NCBI GenBank assembly: GCA_900545915.1
Contig: URAV01000009.1
Span: 39,003 to 103,002 of the forward strand
Direction: 5' to 3'
Length of the DNA: 64,000 bases
Source: an uncultured Porphyromonadaceae bacterium
Lineage (GTDB): Bacteria; Bacteroidota; Bacteroidia; Bacteroidales; Coprobacteraceae
Both the position numbers and the translations under genes were made by a program. The notes under the pieces were generated by a model. That model saw nothing but the letters and a program-made list of their open reading frames with translations. It ran no database searches and was not told the DNA's origin. Positions within the stretch are counted from its first letter, which is position 1. Each line of letters begins with the position of its first letter. Shown piece after piece: positions 53,005 through 62,266 of the stretch.

Positions 53005-55782
53005 ATGAAACGACTGTTAATGATATTGATAGTATGCTGCGGGATTTTGGGTGGAATATCCGCCCAAATTTCCGGAGTATATTTCCCGAAAATGAAATCG
53101 GTACAGACACCTGTATTTGTTTCAGTAGGAGGAGCGACAGAAAGTCCGGAAGCACTTCATATTTGCCGGATATTTCAAGGAATTATCAATCGAGATTCTG
53201 CCGAGCTATTTCTTTCTACCGGAGATAAAGAACTGGATTGGTTTAAATATTTGGATGTTAAATATAAACGTCCGGATAAAGGAGTTATAGTCACAGGTGA
53301 AAATCGGGGATTGCGCACTTTATTCAAATCGTATAAAGACCGTTTGGATAAATTGGTAATATGTAATTTTTCGGATAATGACTATACGTTCAATATGGCG
53401 CTGTTGATGGCTTGTGCCGAAGATGCTTTGCCTGTATCAGAAGAACTTAAGGATGAGTTGGTCGCCGAGTTCGGATGGGATAAAGAGATTGTCGATATCC
53501 GGAATAATTGGAGCACGATAACTCAGGCTTATAATTGGGCGTTAGAGGAAATTATGCCTAAACTTAACAAGCAATTGGTTTTTAGTATCGGCTTACGTGA
53601 CGATTGGAGAAATGGCGGTTGGCGTATTTATGATTATGCTGTGGCTTCACGCTCATTTGCTTTTTGGGTGGATGATGAGACGACTACGGGGAAGAATATT
53701 ATTAAAAAAATATTAAATACGCCGGGGTATCCTAAAAATGCGGTGGTAATGGGGTACGGTATGCATGGAGATGATCTTAATCTCACGACTAATCCCGAAG
53801 GATTCGGATTTGTAGTGAGCGATCTTTTTCCGAATGCAAGTTATTATTCTTCTTTCCCTTCCGAGACTTTTGAAGGACGTCAGCCGGAAGGTGTGGCTGT
53901 CGATGCGGAAACGAATAAAGTATATGTCGCATTACATTGGAGTGATGGGGACAATATTCAATTCAATCATAACGGGACATTGGATATTTGGAAACAATCT
54001 GAACGGGGAAAAGTGCCTGTTTCTATGACTTTATCTCCGGCTTTGACCGAAATCGCTCCGTTCATTTTGCAATATTATTATGAGAATAGAACCGATAATG
54101 ATGAGTTTATCGGAGGCCCTTCGGGAGTACAATATATCCAAGAACCTTATTATAAACCGGATGATTATGAATCATGGTGTGTAATGAACGGACAGTATCT
54201 GAAAGCCGCCGGCATGTTCAGTACGGCATCCTCATTACGTTGGCCTGCACAACCTTTTTATAACAATGGCTTTGTAAAAACAGGAGTTACCGGTACTTTG
54301 GCATGGACAAACGGGGCTTACAAAGATGCCTATAACTGGTGCGGTATGCCGGTTGTTGGTACAGGCGGAGTTTGCAGTGATGAAGACGGTATTTATAATT
54401 ATTTGAAAGGCGTTGCTGCTCGAAATGATATTCCTGTATTTACCGGAGTATATATGGTTCAGGCCGGATTAGGAGGAGCTGGATATGCTGCGATAAATCG
54501 TGTTGTGGAACGTTTACAAAGCGAGTTTCCGGAGAAGTATGTATTTCTGAAAGCCAGCGATCTATTGGCTACGGCAAAAAAATATTTTACGGAACGGCAG
54601 AAACCTTATAAGGATCTTTTTATTCCGGGTCGTATAGAGGCTGAAGATTTTGATTTAGGAGGTCAAGGTGCTGGTTTTTATGATATGGAGACTTCTAATG
54701 AAGGTGGTGCATACCGAAATGAAGAAGGAGATTATGTCGGTGTGGGGGTCGGCGGATCGGGATATCATGTCGGCTGGACTACTACCGGAGAATGGTTGAA
54801 TTATACCGTAAATGTCGACAAAACATCTACATATAAGATGACTGTCCGTTATTCTACACCTTCAGGACAGGATAAGGGTATTTGTGTCATGTTGGATGAT
54901 GAGGTGCTCTCTTCAATGGAATTGAAGTCTACATCCGGAGTTGACAATTATGCTGATTATATGGTAAGGGTAACGATACCGGCAGGAACTCATAATTTGC
55001 GAGTACAGATAACGAACGGTGGAATGAATCTCGACTATTACGATTTCGAAGAAGATACGGAAACTATTCCGGTAATAGAGAGAAGCAAAGGGTATAAAAT
55101 CATCGCAGTACATAGTGGCAAGGCATTGGCTTTGAAAACGAATAATACGACAAACGGAACGAAAATTATTCAGAAAGAATATACCGGAGACGATACGGAG
55201 ATATGGAGATTGAATGTCGCTGGTGATGCTTGTTACGGTTTGCAGAATGTCGCTTCCGGTTTGAATATCGTTTTGAGAGGAACGAATACGATCGGGCAAT
55301 TTCCTTTTGATTGCACTGTAAATAACGGGAAATGGAATTTGTATTATCAAGGAGACGATTGTTTCACTATCGTACAAAAGGGGGCATTGAAATATCTCGA
55401 GATTTCGGATGGTTCGATGGATGAAGGAGCGGAGTTATCTGTAGGAGATCCGACAGGGGAAGATAATCAGAAATTTAGGATAGAAGAAGCTGCTGACTAC
55501 ACGGGTGTGGATCACTCTATTATTTCTGAAAATTCTGTCGGTGTTGCTTATCCGAATCCGTTTGTCAATGAAATATATATTCCCGTTTCTATAAAACAGC
55601 CTCAAGATATAGAAATTGTTTTATTCGATCTTGCGGGACGCTGTGTATATAGAAATATGATATTCCTGAATGATGGTGATCGAGAATTGGTTGTTTCCGG
55701 AAATAACTTGCCTTCGGGGATATATGTTTGGAGATTGAACGGGGAGTCTGTTCGTTCGTATGGTCGTGTAGTAAAGAAATAG
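53005..55782 (+). CDS. Modular GxGYxYP protein with CBM6-like, ricin-like and sorting domains, 925 aa
   Basis: A large exported enzyme. Signal peptide to GGISAQ. GxGYxYP N- and C-terminal domains fill about 25-530 (LVFSIGLRDDWRNGGWRIYDYA, GFGFVVSDLFPNASYYSSFP, LHWSDGDNIQFNHNG, GGPSGVQYI, TGVYMVQAGLGGAG). A CBM6-like module follows (about 545-690; IPGRIEAEDFDLGG, GWTTTGEWLNYTV, LDYYDFE). Then a ricin-type beta-trefoil-like module (about 700-825; YKIIAVHSGKALALKTNN, WRLNVAGDACYGLQNVASG). The last 80 residues are a T9SS sorting domain (GVAYPNPFVNEIYIPV, IVLFDLAGRCVYR, LPSGIYVWRLNG). It is related to the first PUL gene but carries extra binding modules. Confidence 0.88.
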   Translation: MKRLLMILIVCCGILGGISAQISGVYFPKMKSVQTPVFVSVGGATESPEALHICRIFQGIINRDSAELFLSTGDKELDWFKYLDVKYKRPDKGVIVTGENRGLRTLFKSYKDRLDKLVICNFSDNDYTFNMALLMACAEDALPVSEELKDELVAEFGWDKEIVDIRNNWSTITQAYNWALEEIMPKLNKQLVFSIGLRDDWRNGGWRIYDYAVASRSFAFWVDDETTTGKNIIKKILNTPGYPKNAVVMGYGMHGDDLNLTTNPEGFGFVVSDLFPNASYYSSFPSETFEGRQPEGVAVDAETNKVYVALHWSDGDNIQFNHNGTLDIWKQSERGKVPVSMTLSPALTEIAPFILQYYYENRTDNDEFIGGPSGVQYIQEPYYKPDDYESWCVMNGQYLKAAGMFSTASSLRWPAQPFYNNGFVKTGVTGTLAWTNGAYKDAYNWCGMPVVGTGGVCSDEDGIYNYLKGVAARNDIPVFTGVYMVQAGLGGAGYAAINRVVERLQSEFPEKYVFLKASDLLATAKKYFTERQKPYKDLFIPGRIEAEDFDLGGQGAGFYDMETSNEGGAYRNEEGDYVGVGVGGSGYHVGWTTTGEWLNYTVNVDKTSTYKMTVRYSTPSGQDKGICVMLDDEVLSSMELKSTSGVDNYADYMVRVTIPAGTHNLRVQITNGGMNLDYYDFEEDTETIPVIERSKGYKIIAVHSGKALALKTNNTTNGTKIIQKEYTGDDTEIWRLNVAGDACYGLQNVASGLNIVLRGTNTIGQFPFDCTVNNGKWNLYYQGDDCFTIVQKGALKYLEISDGSMDEGAELSVGDPTGEDNQKFRIEEAADYTGVDHSIISENSVGVAYPNPFVNEIYIPVSIKQPQDIEIVLFDLAGRCVYRNMIFLNDGDRELVVSGNNLPSGIYVWRLNGESVRSYGRVVKK

Positions 55783-55786
55783 AGAA

Positions 55787-55820
55787 TTTTAGAACCGATT
55801 TTAAATAGTCGGTTCTAAAA
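55787..55820. terminator. 12-bp hairpin after the modular GxGYxYP gene
   Basis: TTTTAGAACCGA (55787-55798), 10-nt loop, TCGGTTCTAAAA (55809-55820), perfectly complementary and just past the stop at 55782. Confidence 0.65.
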
Positions 55821-55870
55821 AGTTGAAAACAACTTAATTATTATATACATTAACTTTTAAATTGTATGTT

Positions 55871-57550
55871 ATGAAAACGAGAACAATTACTTTTTTAGGG
55901 CTTTTTGCCGGCATGTTTGCGACGGCTTCGGCTGAAGACCTTGTCATTAAAATGACAGAAGAAAGCGGTGTCGAAATTGTGAATGATGCCCGTTTTGATA
56001 TTGTAAACAAGTGTTTGGGAAATACAATGCCCGGAACAACCATCTGTTTGGGTGAAATCGATTTTGGAGACGGAACGGCTTATGTAGCTAACGGTGCGGA
56101 ATTTGCACATGAAAATCCGGATACGGAAGGTACATTGGATTTCTACATGGGAGATCCGGATAACGGAGGTTTATTGTTTACACAAATCGATGTTAAAGGT
56201 ACGAATGCTTTTCAGTATTATCGTACTTTCCGTTATAATTTTTATCCTGAAGGTACTGACGGTTTTACTTGGCCTACCGGAAAGCATCAAGTATATATGC
56301 GCTATAATAACTGTGAAGGTAATCTGAAAAAGATCGTGTTTTATAACAATGAATTTACTGAAGAGGAACAAGGGGAAATGCCTGATCCGACGTATGATTA
56401 TTTTTCAATTCCGGCAAGTGCAGGTTCTGTTGTGAATCCGGAAGTATGTCCAGATGCTAAATTAAATGATGGTGTTTGGGGAAATACAGGAGAAGGATTG
56501 ATTGTTAAATTTCCGTCGATAGATTTTAAAGATGGAAATACGTATCAACAGATAGCTGTGGTTTCTACTCATGGAGGGTCTACTAATCCGGATGGTTTCC
56601 TTGAAATTTATATTGATGGTACGGATAGTGAAGATAACATGATTGCTAAAATATGGACGGCTCGAGACTGGCGTTGGATTGTTTATGGTACGTTAGCAAA
56701 AAACTTAGAGAAAAATATCAGTGGTGTGCATGATCTTTATGTAAAATGGACCGGTGCTACAAACTTGAAAGAAATTCAATTGATTGAAGGAACTCCTTGG
56801 GAAATAGAAGATGATGAGCCTGAAAAGATAGAGTTGATAGACGAACCTCTTACTGATAACGCTTATGGCATGCATTTCGATTCGATGGGGGGTATTGAGA
56901 ACACCGTTGAATTTATGGCATACGGTTCAGATGATCTGAAATTTGAGGCTTCTAATATCGGTTATACTTCTTATGGTGTGGTTTTGAAATTTGTTGACGT
57001 TGATTTCCAAAATGGACAATTTACTCGTATTTTGGTAGATCATTCTTCAGACCAGGCGTCTTTGGGAAGCAGTACGTTCGATTTCTATATCGACTTGGAT
57101 CATGATGATTATAGCGATCTATCGGTATTGGAAAATGATACGAAATTGGCAACAGTACAGGCTCAGGGTACAAGTAACTGGGCTACTCCGAAGAAAACTG
57201 CCGGAACTATGACATCAAAAGTAGAAGGTGTGCATGATTTGTATATGGTATTTAGGACCGATGCCGGTGCGAATATCCATGGTGTATATTTGGATACCGA
57301 CTATGATCCTTCTTCTATCTCTACGGCAACAATTGAAGGTGTAAAAGTTTGGGGCATGACAAATGCTGTTTGCATCGAGTCTGCTACTGAGTCGTTGACT
57401 GTTGATGTGTATAATTTCGCAGGACAGAATATTTCTCAAACCAAGGTAGCTGCCGGATTGAATACCTTGTCTATGGCAAAGGGTATTTATTTAGTGAAAG
57501 TTACAGATACGAAAGGTAATGTAGCTACTTATAAATTGTCTGTAAAATAA
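55871..57550 (+). CDS. Exported protein of CBM6-like modules with sorting domain, 559 aa
   Basis: ATG 55871 is chosen because it starts a clean signal peptide (MKTRTITFLGLFAGMFATASAE). The frame can be extended three residues to a TTG at 55862. Three modules of CBM6-like pattern follow: about 40-155 (EIDFGDGTAYVANGAEF, LDFYMG, HQVYMRYNNCEGNLKKIVFY), 165-310 (SIDFKDGNTYQQIAVVSTHG, HDLYVKWTGATNLKEIQLIEG) and 325-480 (VDVDFQNGQFTRILVDHSSD, VHDLYMVFRTDAGANIHGVYLD). A sorting domain ends the protein (TVDVYNFAGQNISQTKV to KGIYLVKVTDTKG). No catalytic domain is seen. It is probably a secreted or surface glycan-binding protein of the PUL. Confidence 0.78.
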   Translation: MKTRTITFLGLFAGMFATASAEDLVIKMTEESGVEIVNDARFDIVNKCLGNTMPGTTICLGEIDFGDGTAYVANGAEFAHENPDTEGTLDFYMGDPDNGGLLFTQIDVKGTNAFQYYRTFRYNFYPEGTDGFTWPTGKHQVYMRYNNCEGNLKKIVFYNNEFTEEEQGEMPDPTYDYFSIPASAGSVVNPEVCPDAKLNDGVWGNTGEGLIVKFPSIDFKDGNTYQQIAVVSTHGGSTNPDGFLEIYIDGTDSEDNMIAKIWTARDWRWIVYGTLAKNLEKNISGVHDLYVKWTGATNLKEIQLIEGTPWEIEDDEPEKIELIDEPLTDNAYGMHFDSMGGIENTVEFMAYGSDDLKFEASNIGYTSYGVVLKFVDVDFQNGQFTRILVDHSSDQASLGSSTFDFYIDLDHDDYSDLSVLENDTKLATVQAQGTSNWATPKKTAGTMTSKVEGVHDLYMVFRTDAGANIHGVYLDTDYDPSSISTATIEGVKVWGMTNAVCIESATESLTVDVYNFAGQNISQTKVAAGLNTLSMAKGIYLVKVTDTKGNVATYKLSVK

Positions 57551-57566
57551 AGAATTTATTTAATTA

Positions 57567-57595
57567 CAAAAAACGCCCATTAAGGGCGTTTTTTG
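57567..57595 (+). terminator. Intrinsic terminator after the CBM6-like gene
   Basis: CAAAAAACGCCC (57567-57578), loop ATTAA, GGGCGTTTTTTG (57584-57595): a GC-rich stem with an immediate T run. It would reduce read-through into the GH43 gene 18 nt later, and no separate GH43 promoter fits in the gap. Confidence 0.8.
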
Positions 57596-57612
57596 TTTTA
57601 TCGGTTTAAATT

Positions 57613-58656
57613 ATGATTACAAAAAAAATTTTCTTTTTATTCCTGTTTTGTTGTGTATCGGTATTGGCATTTCCTCAAAAAAAGAAAAAAACGAGTGGGA
57701 ATCCTATTTTGCCCGGATGGTATGCCGACCCTGAAGCTATTGTGTATGGAGATGAGTACTGGATATATCCTACATTGTCCGGACTGGTAACTGCTGACGG
57801 AAAAGATCCGGATACCGGCAAGAAAACTCGGGCTGTACACCAGATTTACAATGTGCAGACATATATGGATGCATTTTCGTCTAAAGATCTTGTTCACTGG
57901 ACTAAACATCCGAAAGTCCTTTCGATTGAAAATATAAAATGGCTTGAGTTTGCTTTATGGGCTCCTTCGGTAATTTCGGCAAACGGAAAATATTATCTCT
58001 TTTTCGGAGCTAACGATATTCAGAATAATGATCAATATGGTGGTATCGGAGTTGCAGTTGCCGATCGTCCGGAAGGGCCTTTCAAAGATGCTTTAGGAAA
58101 GCCTTTAATCGATAAAATCGTAAATGGCGCTCAACCTATCGATCAATTCGTATTCCGTGACGATGATGGTTCTTATTATATGTATTACGGCGGCTGGCAT
58201 CATTGCAATATGGTAAAGTTGAGTGATGATTTGTTGAGTATTGTTCCATTCGATGACGGTACTTTATATAAATCGGTTACTCCTGAAAATTATGTAGAAG
58301 GACCTTTTATGTTGAAGCGAAACGGCAAATATTATTTTATGTGGTCTGAAGGTAGCTGGGGTGGCTCTGATTATAGCGTTGCTTATGCTATTTCCGATTC
58401 TCCTTTTGGTCCTTTTAAACGTATCGGTAAAATATTGCAACAGGATGATAATGTAGCAACCGGCGCTGGACATCATTCGGTAATTCAAATTCCCGGTAAG
58501 GACGAATGGTATATTGTTTATCATCGCAGACCTTTAGGTGATACCAATCAGAATCATAGAGAAACCTGTATCGACCGAATGTATTTTGATGAGGACGGAT
58601 ATATTCTTCCTGTAAAAATAACGTTTGAGGGCGTTAAGCCTCGTTGTATCAAATAG
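57613..58656 (+). CDS. GH43 family glycosidase, 347 aa
   Basis: Five-bladed propeller enzyme acting on arabinose, xylose or galactose links. Signal peptide to VLAFPQ. Predicted catalytic residues: base Asp39 in PILPGWYADPEA, pKa modulator Asp177 in QPIDQFVFRDDDG, and acid Glu229 in NYVEGPFMLKRNGKYYFMWS. WAPSVISANGKYYLFFG and GAGHHSVIQIPG are also typical. Single domain with no added binding module. Last gene of the PUL. It ends 14 nt before a bidirectional terminator. Confidence 0.92.
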   Translation: MITKKIFFLFLFCCVSVLAFPQKKKKTSGNPILPGWYADPEAIVYGDEYWIYPTLSGLVTADGKDPDTGKKTRAVHQIYNVQTYMDAFSSKDLVHWTKHPKVLSIENIKWLEFALWAPSVISANGKYYLFFGANDIQNNDQYGGIGVAVADRPEGPFKDALGKPLIDKIVNGAQPIDQFVFRDDDGSYYMYYGGWHHCNMVKLSDDLLSIVPFDDGTLYKSVTPENYVEGPFMLKRNGKYYFMWSEGSWGGSDYSVAYAISDSPFGPFKRIGKILQQDDNVATGAGHHSVIQIPGKDEWYIVYHRRPLGDTNQNHRETCIDRMYFDEDGYILPVKITFEGVKPRCIK

Positions 58657-58670
58657 ACTGTTCTGATATA

Positions 58671-58705
58671 TTAAAAATGCCCCTAATATCGAGGGGCATT
58701 TTTAA
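58671..58705. terminator. Bidirectional terminator between PUL and export operon
   Basis: TTAAAAATGCCCCT (58671-58684), 7-nt loop, AGGGGCATTTTTAA (58692-58705): a perfect 14-bp stem with T tracts on both strands, between convergent genes. Confidence 0.88.
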
Positions 58706-58742
58706 TAAGGTTTGTAATGTCTTTGATTTATTTCGGATTTAA

Positions 58743-59978
58743 TTATACTTGATAGTTTTCTTCGATCTTTCCTCCGAAACCTCTTCTTTTATCTTTCCAT
58801 ATTTGGTATCTGTATGCCAGACATGCTGTTATAAAATAGATCCCGGTAAGTATCCATAGGTTGATGAATGCATCATGTACGTCACTGATATTAGCTCCTG
58901 TAGTATTCATGCGGACGAAACCTTCGATTCCCCATGTTGAAGGTATGATAGCTCCTATTATTTTCCAGATTTCGGGCATTGCATAACGTGGCCATGTAAT
59001 ACCTGAAATAAAGAGAAACAGCAGTGAAGTAAAAACAAACAGTAGGAATGACGTTTCCCGTTCTCTTACAAATACAGAGAGTGTCATTCCGAAAAATATG
59101 GACGATAATAAAAACGGTGCGATGAATGCATATATTTCCCATTGGTTTCCTATCTGAGGATATTTGAATAGCCAAGGTACTACGTGTAATATATACATTG
59201 TGGAGACGATGTAAAGGCTGTAATAACATATCGCTTTCCCGAAAACGATATGCATGATATTGTTATGCATCATTTCCCGGTTGGAATAATATCTATGCAA
59301 TTTCTTGTGTTCGTATATTCCTCCTGCTAAAAGTCCGATTCCCAAAATAAGACTTTGTTGCAAAACCAATATCAAGACTGCCGGAATAAGAAATGATGCA
59401 AAACCGCTTTCGGGGTTATAAAGAGTTATAGAACTGTATGGAATAGGAGACATCGCCATTTTAGCCTGTTCGGGGGTCGCACCGCCTAATGCGGCGACTT
59501 GTAATTTTGATCCTAAGTCCATCGTCACTTCTGTCAAAGCAATCAGAAATCCTTTGTAGTTAAGTAATATACTCATATCTGAGTAAAAAATAACCGGACT
59601 TTGCTCTCCTCGCATAAGATTTTTACTGAAATCTTCTGGAATAAGCATAATGCCGTAACAGTTCTTTTCATACATCATTTTTTTTGCTTCGTCCATATTA
59701 GCGCAATAAGATATGATCTTTGCATTCGGACTTGCATCCATGTTTCGACATAATTCACGACTTAACGGAGTGCGGGCGTTATCTACTACGACCATCGGAA
59801 CATCCCGTACGACTTCAGGATTATAAATAAGAGCATATAATATCGGATATGCAAATGGCAGGGCAAAGAAAAAAATCAATGCTCCGAAATCTCGGAATAC
59901 CGTCACATATTCTTTTCTCCAGATATAGCAGATATCCAGCATTCCGGTTTTTATTGATTCGAATATTTGTAGTTTCAT
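58743..59978 (-). CDS. ABC-2 type permease, 411 aa
   Basis: Inner-membrane component of an export system. One N-terminal membrane helix (ALIFFFALPFAYPILYALIY) is followed by a periplasmic domain of about 150 residues (VVDNARTPLSRELCRNMDASP, YGIMLIPEDFSKNL). Five C-terminal helices (about 215-400) complete the ABC2_membrane_3 pattern seen in YbhS/YbhR. Last gene of the operon TolC-HlyD-permease-permease, 28 nt after its paralogue. No ATP-binding subunit is encoded here. Confidence 0.9.
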   Translation of the reverse strand: MKLQIFESIKTGMLDICYIWRKEYVTVFRDFGALIFFFALPFAYPILYALIYNPEVVRDVPMVVVDNARTPLSRELCRNMDASPNAKIISYCANMDEAKKMMYEKNCYGIMLIPEDFSKNLMRGEQSPVIFYSDMSILLNYKGFLIALTEVTMDLGSKLQVAALGGATPEQAKMAMSPIPYSSITLYNPESGFASFLIPAVLILVLQQSLILGIGLLAGGIYEHKKLHRYYSNREMMHNNIMHIVFGKAICYYSLYIVSTMYILHVVPWLFKYPQIGNQWEIYAFIAPFLLSSIFFGMTLSVFVRERETSFLLFVFTSLLFLFISGITWPRYAMPEIWKIIGAIIPSTWGIEGFVRMNTTGANISDVHDAFINLWILTGIYFITACLAYRYQIWKDKRRGFGGKIEENYQV

Positions 59979-60006
59979 CTTAATATTTTTTTATCCTGCT
60001 ATATTG

Positions 60007-61188
60007 CTAAGGAACATATACTTGATTTTGTAAAGCTGTTTTGAGTCGTTTCAGTAACGGTAAAGAAGCTATGGCAAAAAGGAACAAATACAGATATTGC
60101 ATTCGGCTGTAATATAACGGTATGCCGTTCAATGCTTGATCTGTGTATATCAGGAAATAATGTCGTAGCGGGAATATATTCGACAATAACTGAAATGGCG
60201 GATACATGGCGGGCACGGGGAATGAAAATCCGGTAATCGAAATAGAAATGATTCCGAATAATGCGGCTATACTCAACCCTATTCTTAGCGACGGTGCTAT
60301 ACTCATCATGATAACACCGAAGCTTTGGCTTGCAAGAACCAACAAGAACATTGCCGCCAGCATCGGCCAGATTCCATTGTGTAATGGGAAATGCCAATAT
60401 CCGTAAAGCATAGATTGCAGTAGTGCACCCATGATAAAAAACAGAACGGTTTGCGGAAGTAATTTCCCGGTAATAGCCAATACGACCGAATTGTGTGACC
60501 GAGCTAACCATTCTCTGGATGTTCCGTGTTTGATTTCCGTTCCGATGCTGAATACGGTTGTCAATAATATCATTATTTGCAGCATTCCCGGAATAAACGT
60601 ATTATTCAAATAGACAGAATAACTTATCCAAGGGTTTCCTAATTCATGTACTGCCGTAGGTACAGGTTGTAATTGGGGCATAATTTCGTATCCATATTCT
60701 CCGTGTGCGAGTAAGGTTTGTTGTACGATTGCTCCGGAAGCAAGTACCGACATCGTTTTGAAATTCTTATATAATAGAGACGCAGGTATGTAGTATGCGT
60801 TATTAGTGTAAAACGATATTTCTGGTCTGCGACCGGCCATAGCTTTTGCTTCGAAATTTTCAGGTATCACTAAAAAACCGTATATTTCTCCTTTTTGTAA
60901 CGATTTTCGAGCTTCTGTAAAACTGTTAGGCTGCTCTGTAACTTGTGTCAGACTCATTGCGTCAAGTTGCCGGATAAAGTTTCTCGATGCTGCAGAATGG
61001 TCGAGATCGACGACGGCAGTGGGAATCTCTTCCGGTAATCCTTCATTCATAAGAGTTAACAGAAAAAGATAGCTGATGAGAGGAGCTATTATTATACAGA
61101 AAATGTATATCGGTCTGGAAACCAGCCGGTGCAATTCTCTTACGATGACTGCCCAAAGAATTTTTGTAACCGATTTTTTTTCTGGCAT
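60007..61188 (-). CDS. ABC-2 type permease, paralogue, 393 aa
   Basis: Same topology as the next gene: N-terminal helix (IYIFCIIIAPLISYLFLLTLM), periplasmic domain (VVDLDHSAASRNFIRQLDAMS, YGFLVIPENFEAKAM), then five or six C-terminal helices. The two permeases share the V-V-D and GxxxIPE-F motifs and probably form a heterodimer. It lies 54 nt after the HlyD-like gene. Substrates of such systems include drugs and lipid-like compounds. The actual one is unknown. Confidence 0.9.
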   Translation of the reverse strand: MPEKKSVTKILWAVIVRELHRLVSRPIYIFCIIIAPLISYLFLLTLMNEGLPEEIPTAVVDLDHSAASRNFIRQLDAMSLTQVTEQPNSFTEARKSLQKGEIYGFLVIPENFEAKAMAGRRPEISFYTNNAYYIPASLLYKNFKTMSVLASGAIVQQTLLAHGEYGYEIMPQLQPVPTAVHELGNPWISYSVYLNNTFIPGMLQIMILLTTVFSIGTEIKHGTSREWLARSHNSVVLAITGKLLPQTVLFFIMGALLQSMLYGYWHFPLHNGIWPMLAAMFLLVLASQSFGVIMMSIAPSLRIGLSIAALFGIISISITGFSFPVPAMYPPFQLLSNIFPLRHYFLIYTDQALNGIPLYYSRMQYLYLFLFAIASLPLLKRLKTALQNQVYVP

Positions 61189-61242
61189 GTAATTTTATGT
61201 ATTGGGAGTCCTTTAAAATATACCGGACTCGGATGTAACTAA

Positions 61243-62238
61243 TTATTTTTTTAGCAATACAGACATTCCCGGACGCAGGTTTTCTACCGGAGCTGTCGGA
61301 CGAGCTTTGATTTGGAAAGTTTTGGCGTCATATTGTCCGCTTACTTTTGTCGCTCTCCATACAGCATAAGTGCCTAAGTCTTTTATATAATAAATTTTTA
61401 AAGTGATTTCTTTGTTTCCTAAAGCCGGAATTATTGCCGGGATTTCTTTTCCCATAGTCAGGTTTTGCAGAAGCTCTTCTCTTACGTTGAATGTAACCCA
61501 CATGTCATTCAGGTTCAGAACATTCATAATCGGAGCTCCGGTACCTACCAGTTCTCCTTCGTTAGGGAATATGTCGGATATTTCTCCGTCGATCGGAGCT
61601 GTCAGGTATGAGTCTGCCAATACCGATTCTACTTGAGCCACACTTCCTTTTGCTGCCAGCAACATTGCTGCCGCAGCCTCTTTATCTTCGATTTGTGCAC
61701 CTTTTTTGGCCATTTCATATTGAGATCTTGCCGCGCTTTCGGTGGCTTTCATTGCGTTATAGTTTGCTTCGGCTTCATCGCGTTTTTGGGCGGAAATCAC
61801 GCCTTTTTTGAAAAGAGCCTGCATCCGGTCGTATGATTTTTTTGCAATATCGAGTCCGGCTATTGCTTTTTGCCACATGTCGTAAGCCGAGTTTATTACT
61901 TCTATACGCGCTCCTTTATCTACTTTTTGGTTTTGGGCTTTATATACATTCTCCATAGCAGAAGCCTGCATGAGTTTAGCTTCGGCATCGGATGAAAAGA
62001 TGCGGACAAGAGTATCGCCTTTATGTACGCTTTGTCCGTCCTCCACCATAAATTCGACAATACGTCCCGGAAGTTTTCCCGATACCCGTATTTGAGTCGC
62101 TTCTGCCTGTCCTTGTATGGTTTCGTCACCCGGTTTCAGCATGAAGAATCCGATCATTGCAAGGATAATGATCACGATAATGAGTCCGACTAATCCGATG
62201 ATCAGACTTTTTTCTTTTTTTCTTTGAGGAGTATCCAT
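61243..62238 (-). CDS. HlyD/EmrA-family periplasmic adaptor, 331 aa
   Basis: Membrane-fusion protein linking the inner-membrane permeases to the TolC-like channel. A single N-terminal membrane anchor (LIIGLVGLIIVIIILAMIGFFML) is followed by a lipoyl half-motif (ATQIRVSGKLPGRIVEFMVEDGQSVHKGDTLVRI in parts), a coiled-coil hairpin (about 75-195), the second lipoyl half (LTAPIDGEISDIFPNEGELV) and a barrel domain. The C terminus ends ENLRPGMSVLLKK, as in the family. It starts 28 nt after the TolC-like gene. Confidence 0.93.
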   Translation of the reverse strand: MDTPQRKKEKSLIIGLVGLIIVIIILAMIGFFMLKPGDETIQGQAEATQIRVSGKLPGRIVEFMVEDGQSVHKGDTLVRIFSSDAEAKLMQASAMENVYKAQNQKVDKGARIEVINSAYDMWQKAIAGLDIAKKSYDRMQALFKKGVISAQKRDEAEANYNAMKATESAARSQYEMAKKGAQIEDKEAAAAMLLAAKGSVAQVESVLADSYLTAPIDGEISDIFPNEGELVGTGAPIMNVLNLNDMWVTFNVREELLQNLTMGKEIPAIIPALGNKEITLKIYYIKDLGTYAVWRATKVSGQYDAKTFQIKARPTAPVENLRPGMSVLLKK

Positions 62239-62266
62239 TGTCGTTTGTTTTTTTACGTTTCCTATT

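Noticed and set aside
38221..58656. CRISPR array or phage island within the accessory regions
   Set aside because: No regularly spaced direct repeats of CRISPR size, and no cas, integrase, portal or terminase genes. The TTAATGA repeats are promoter-scale only.
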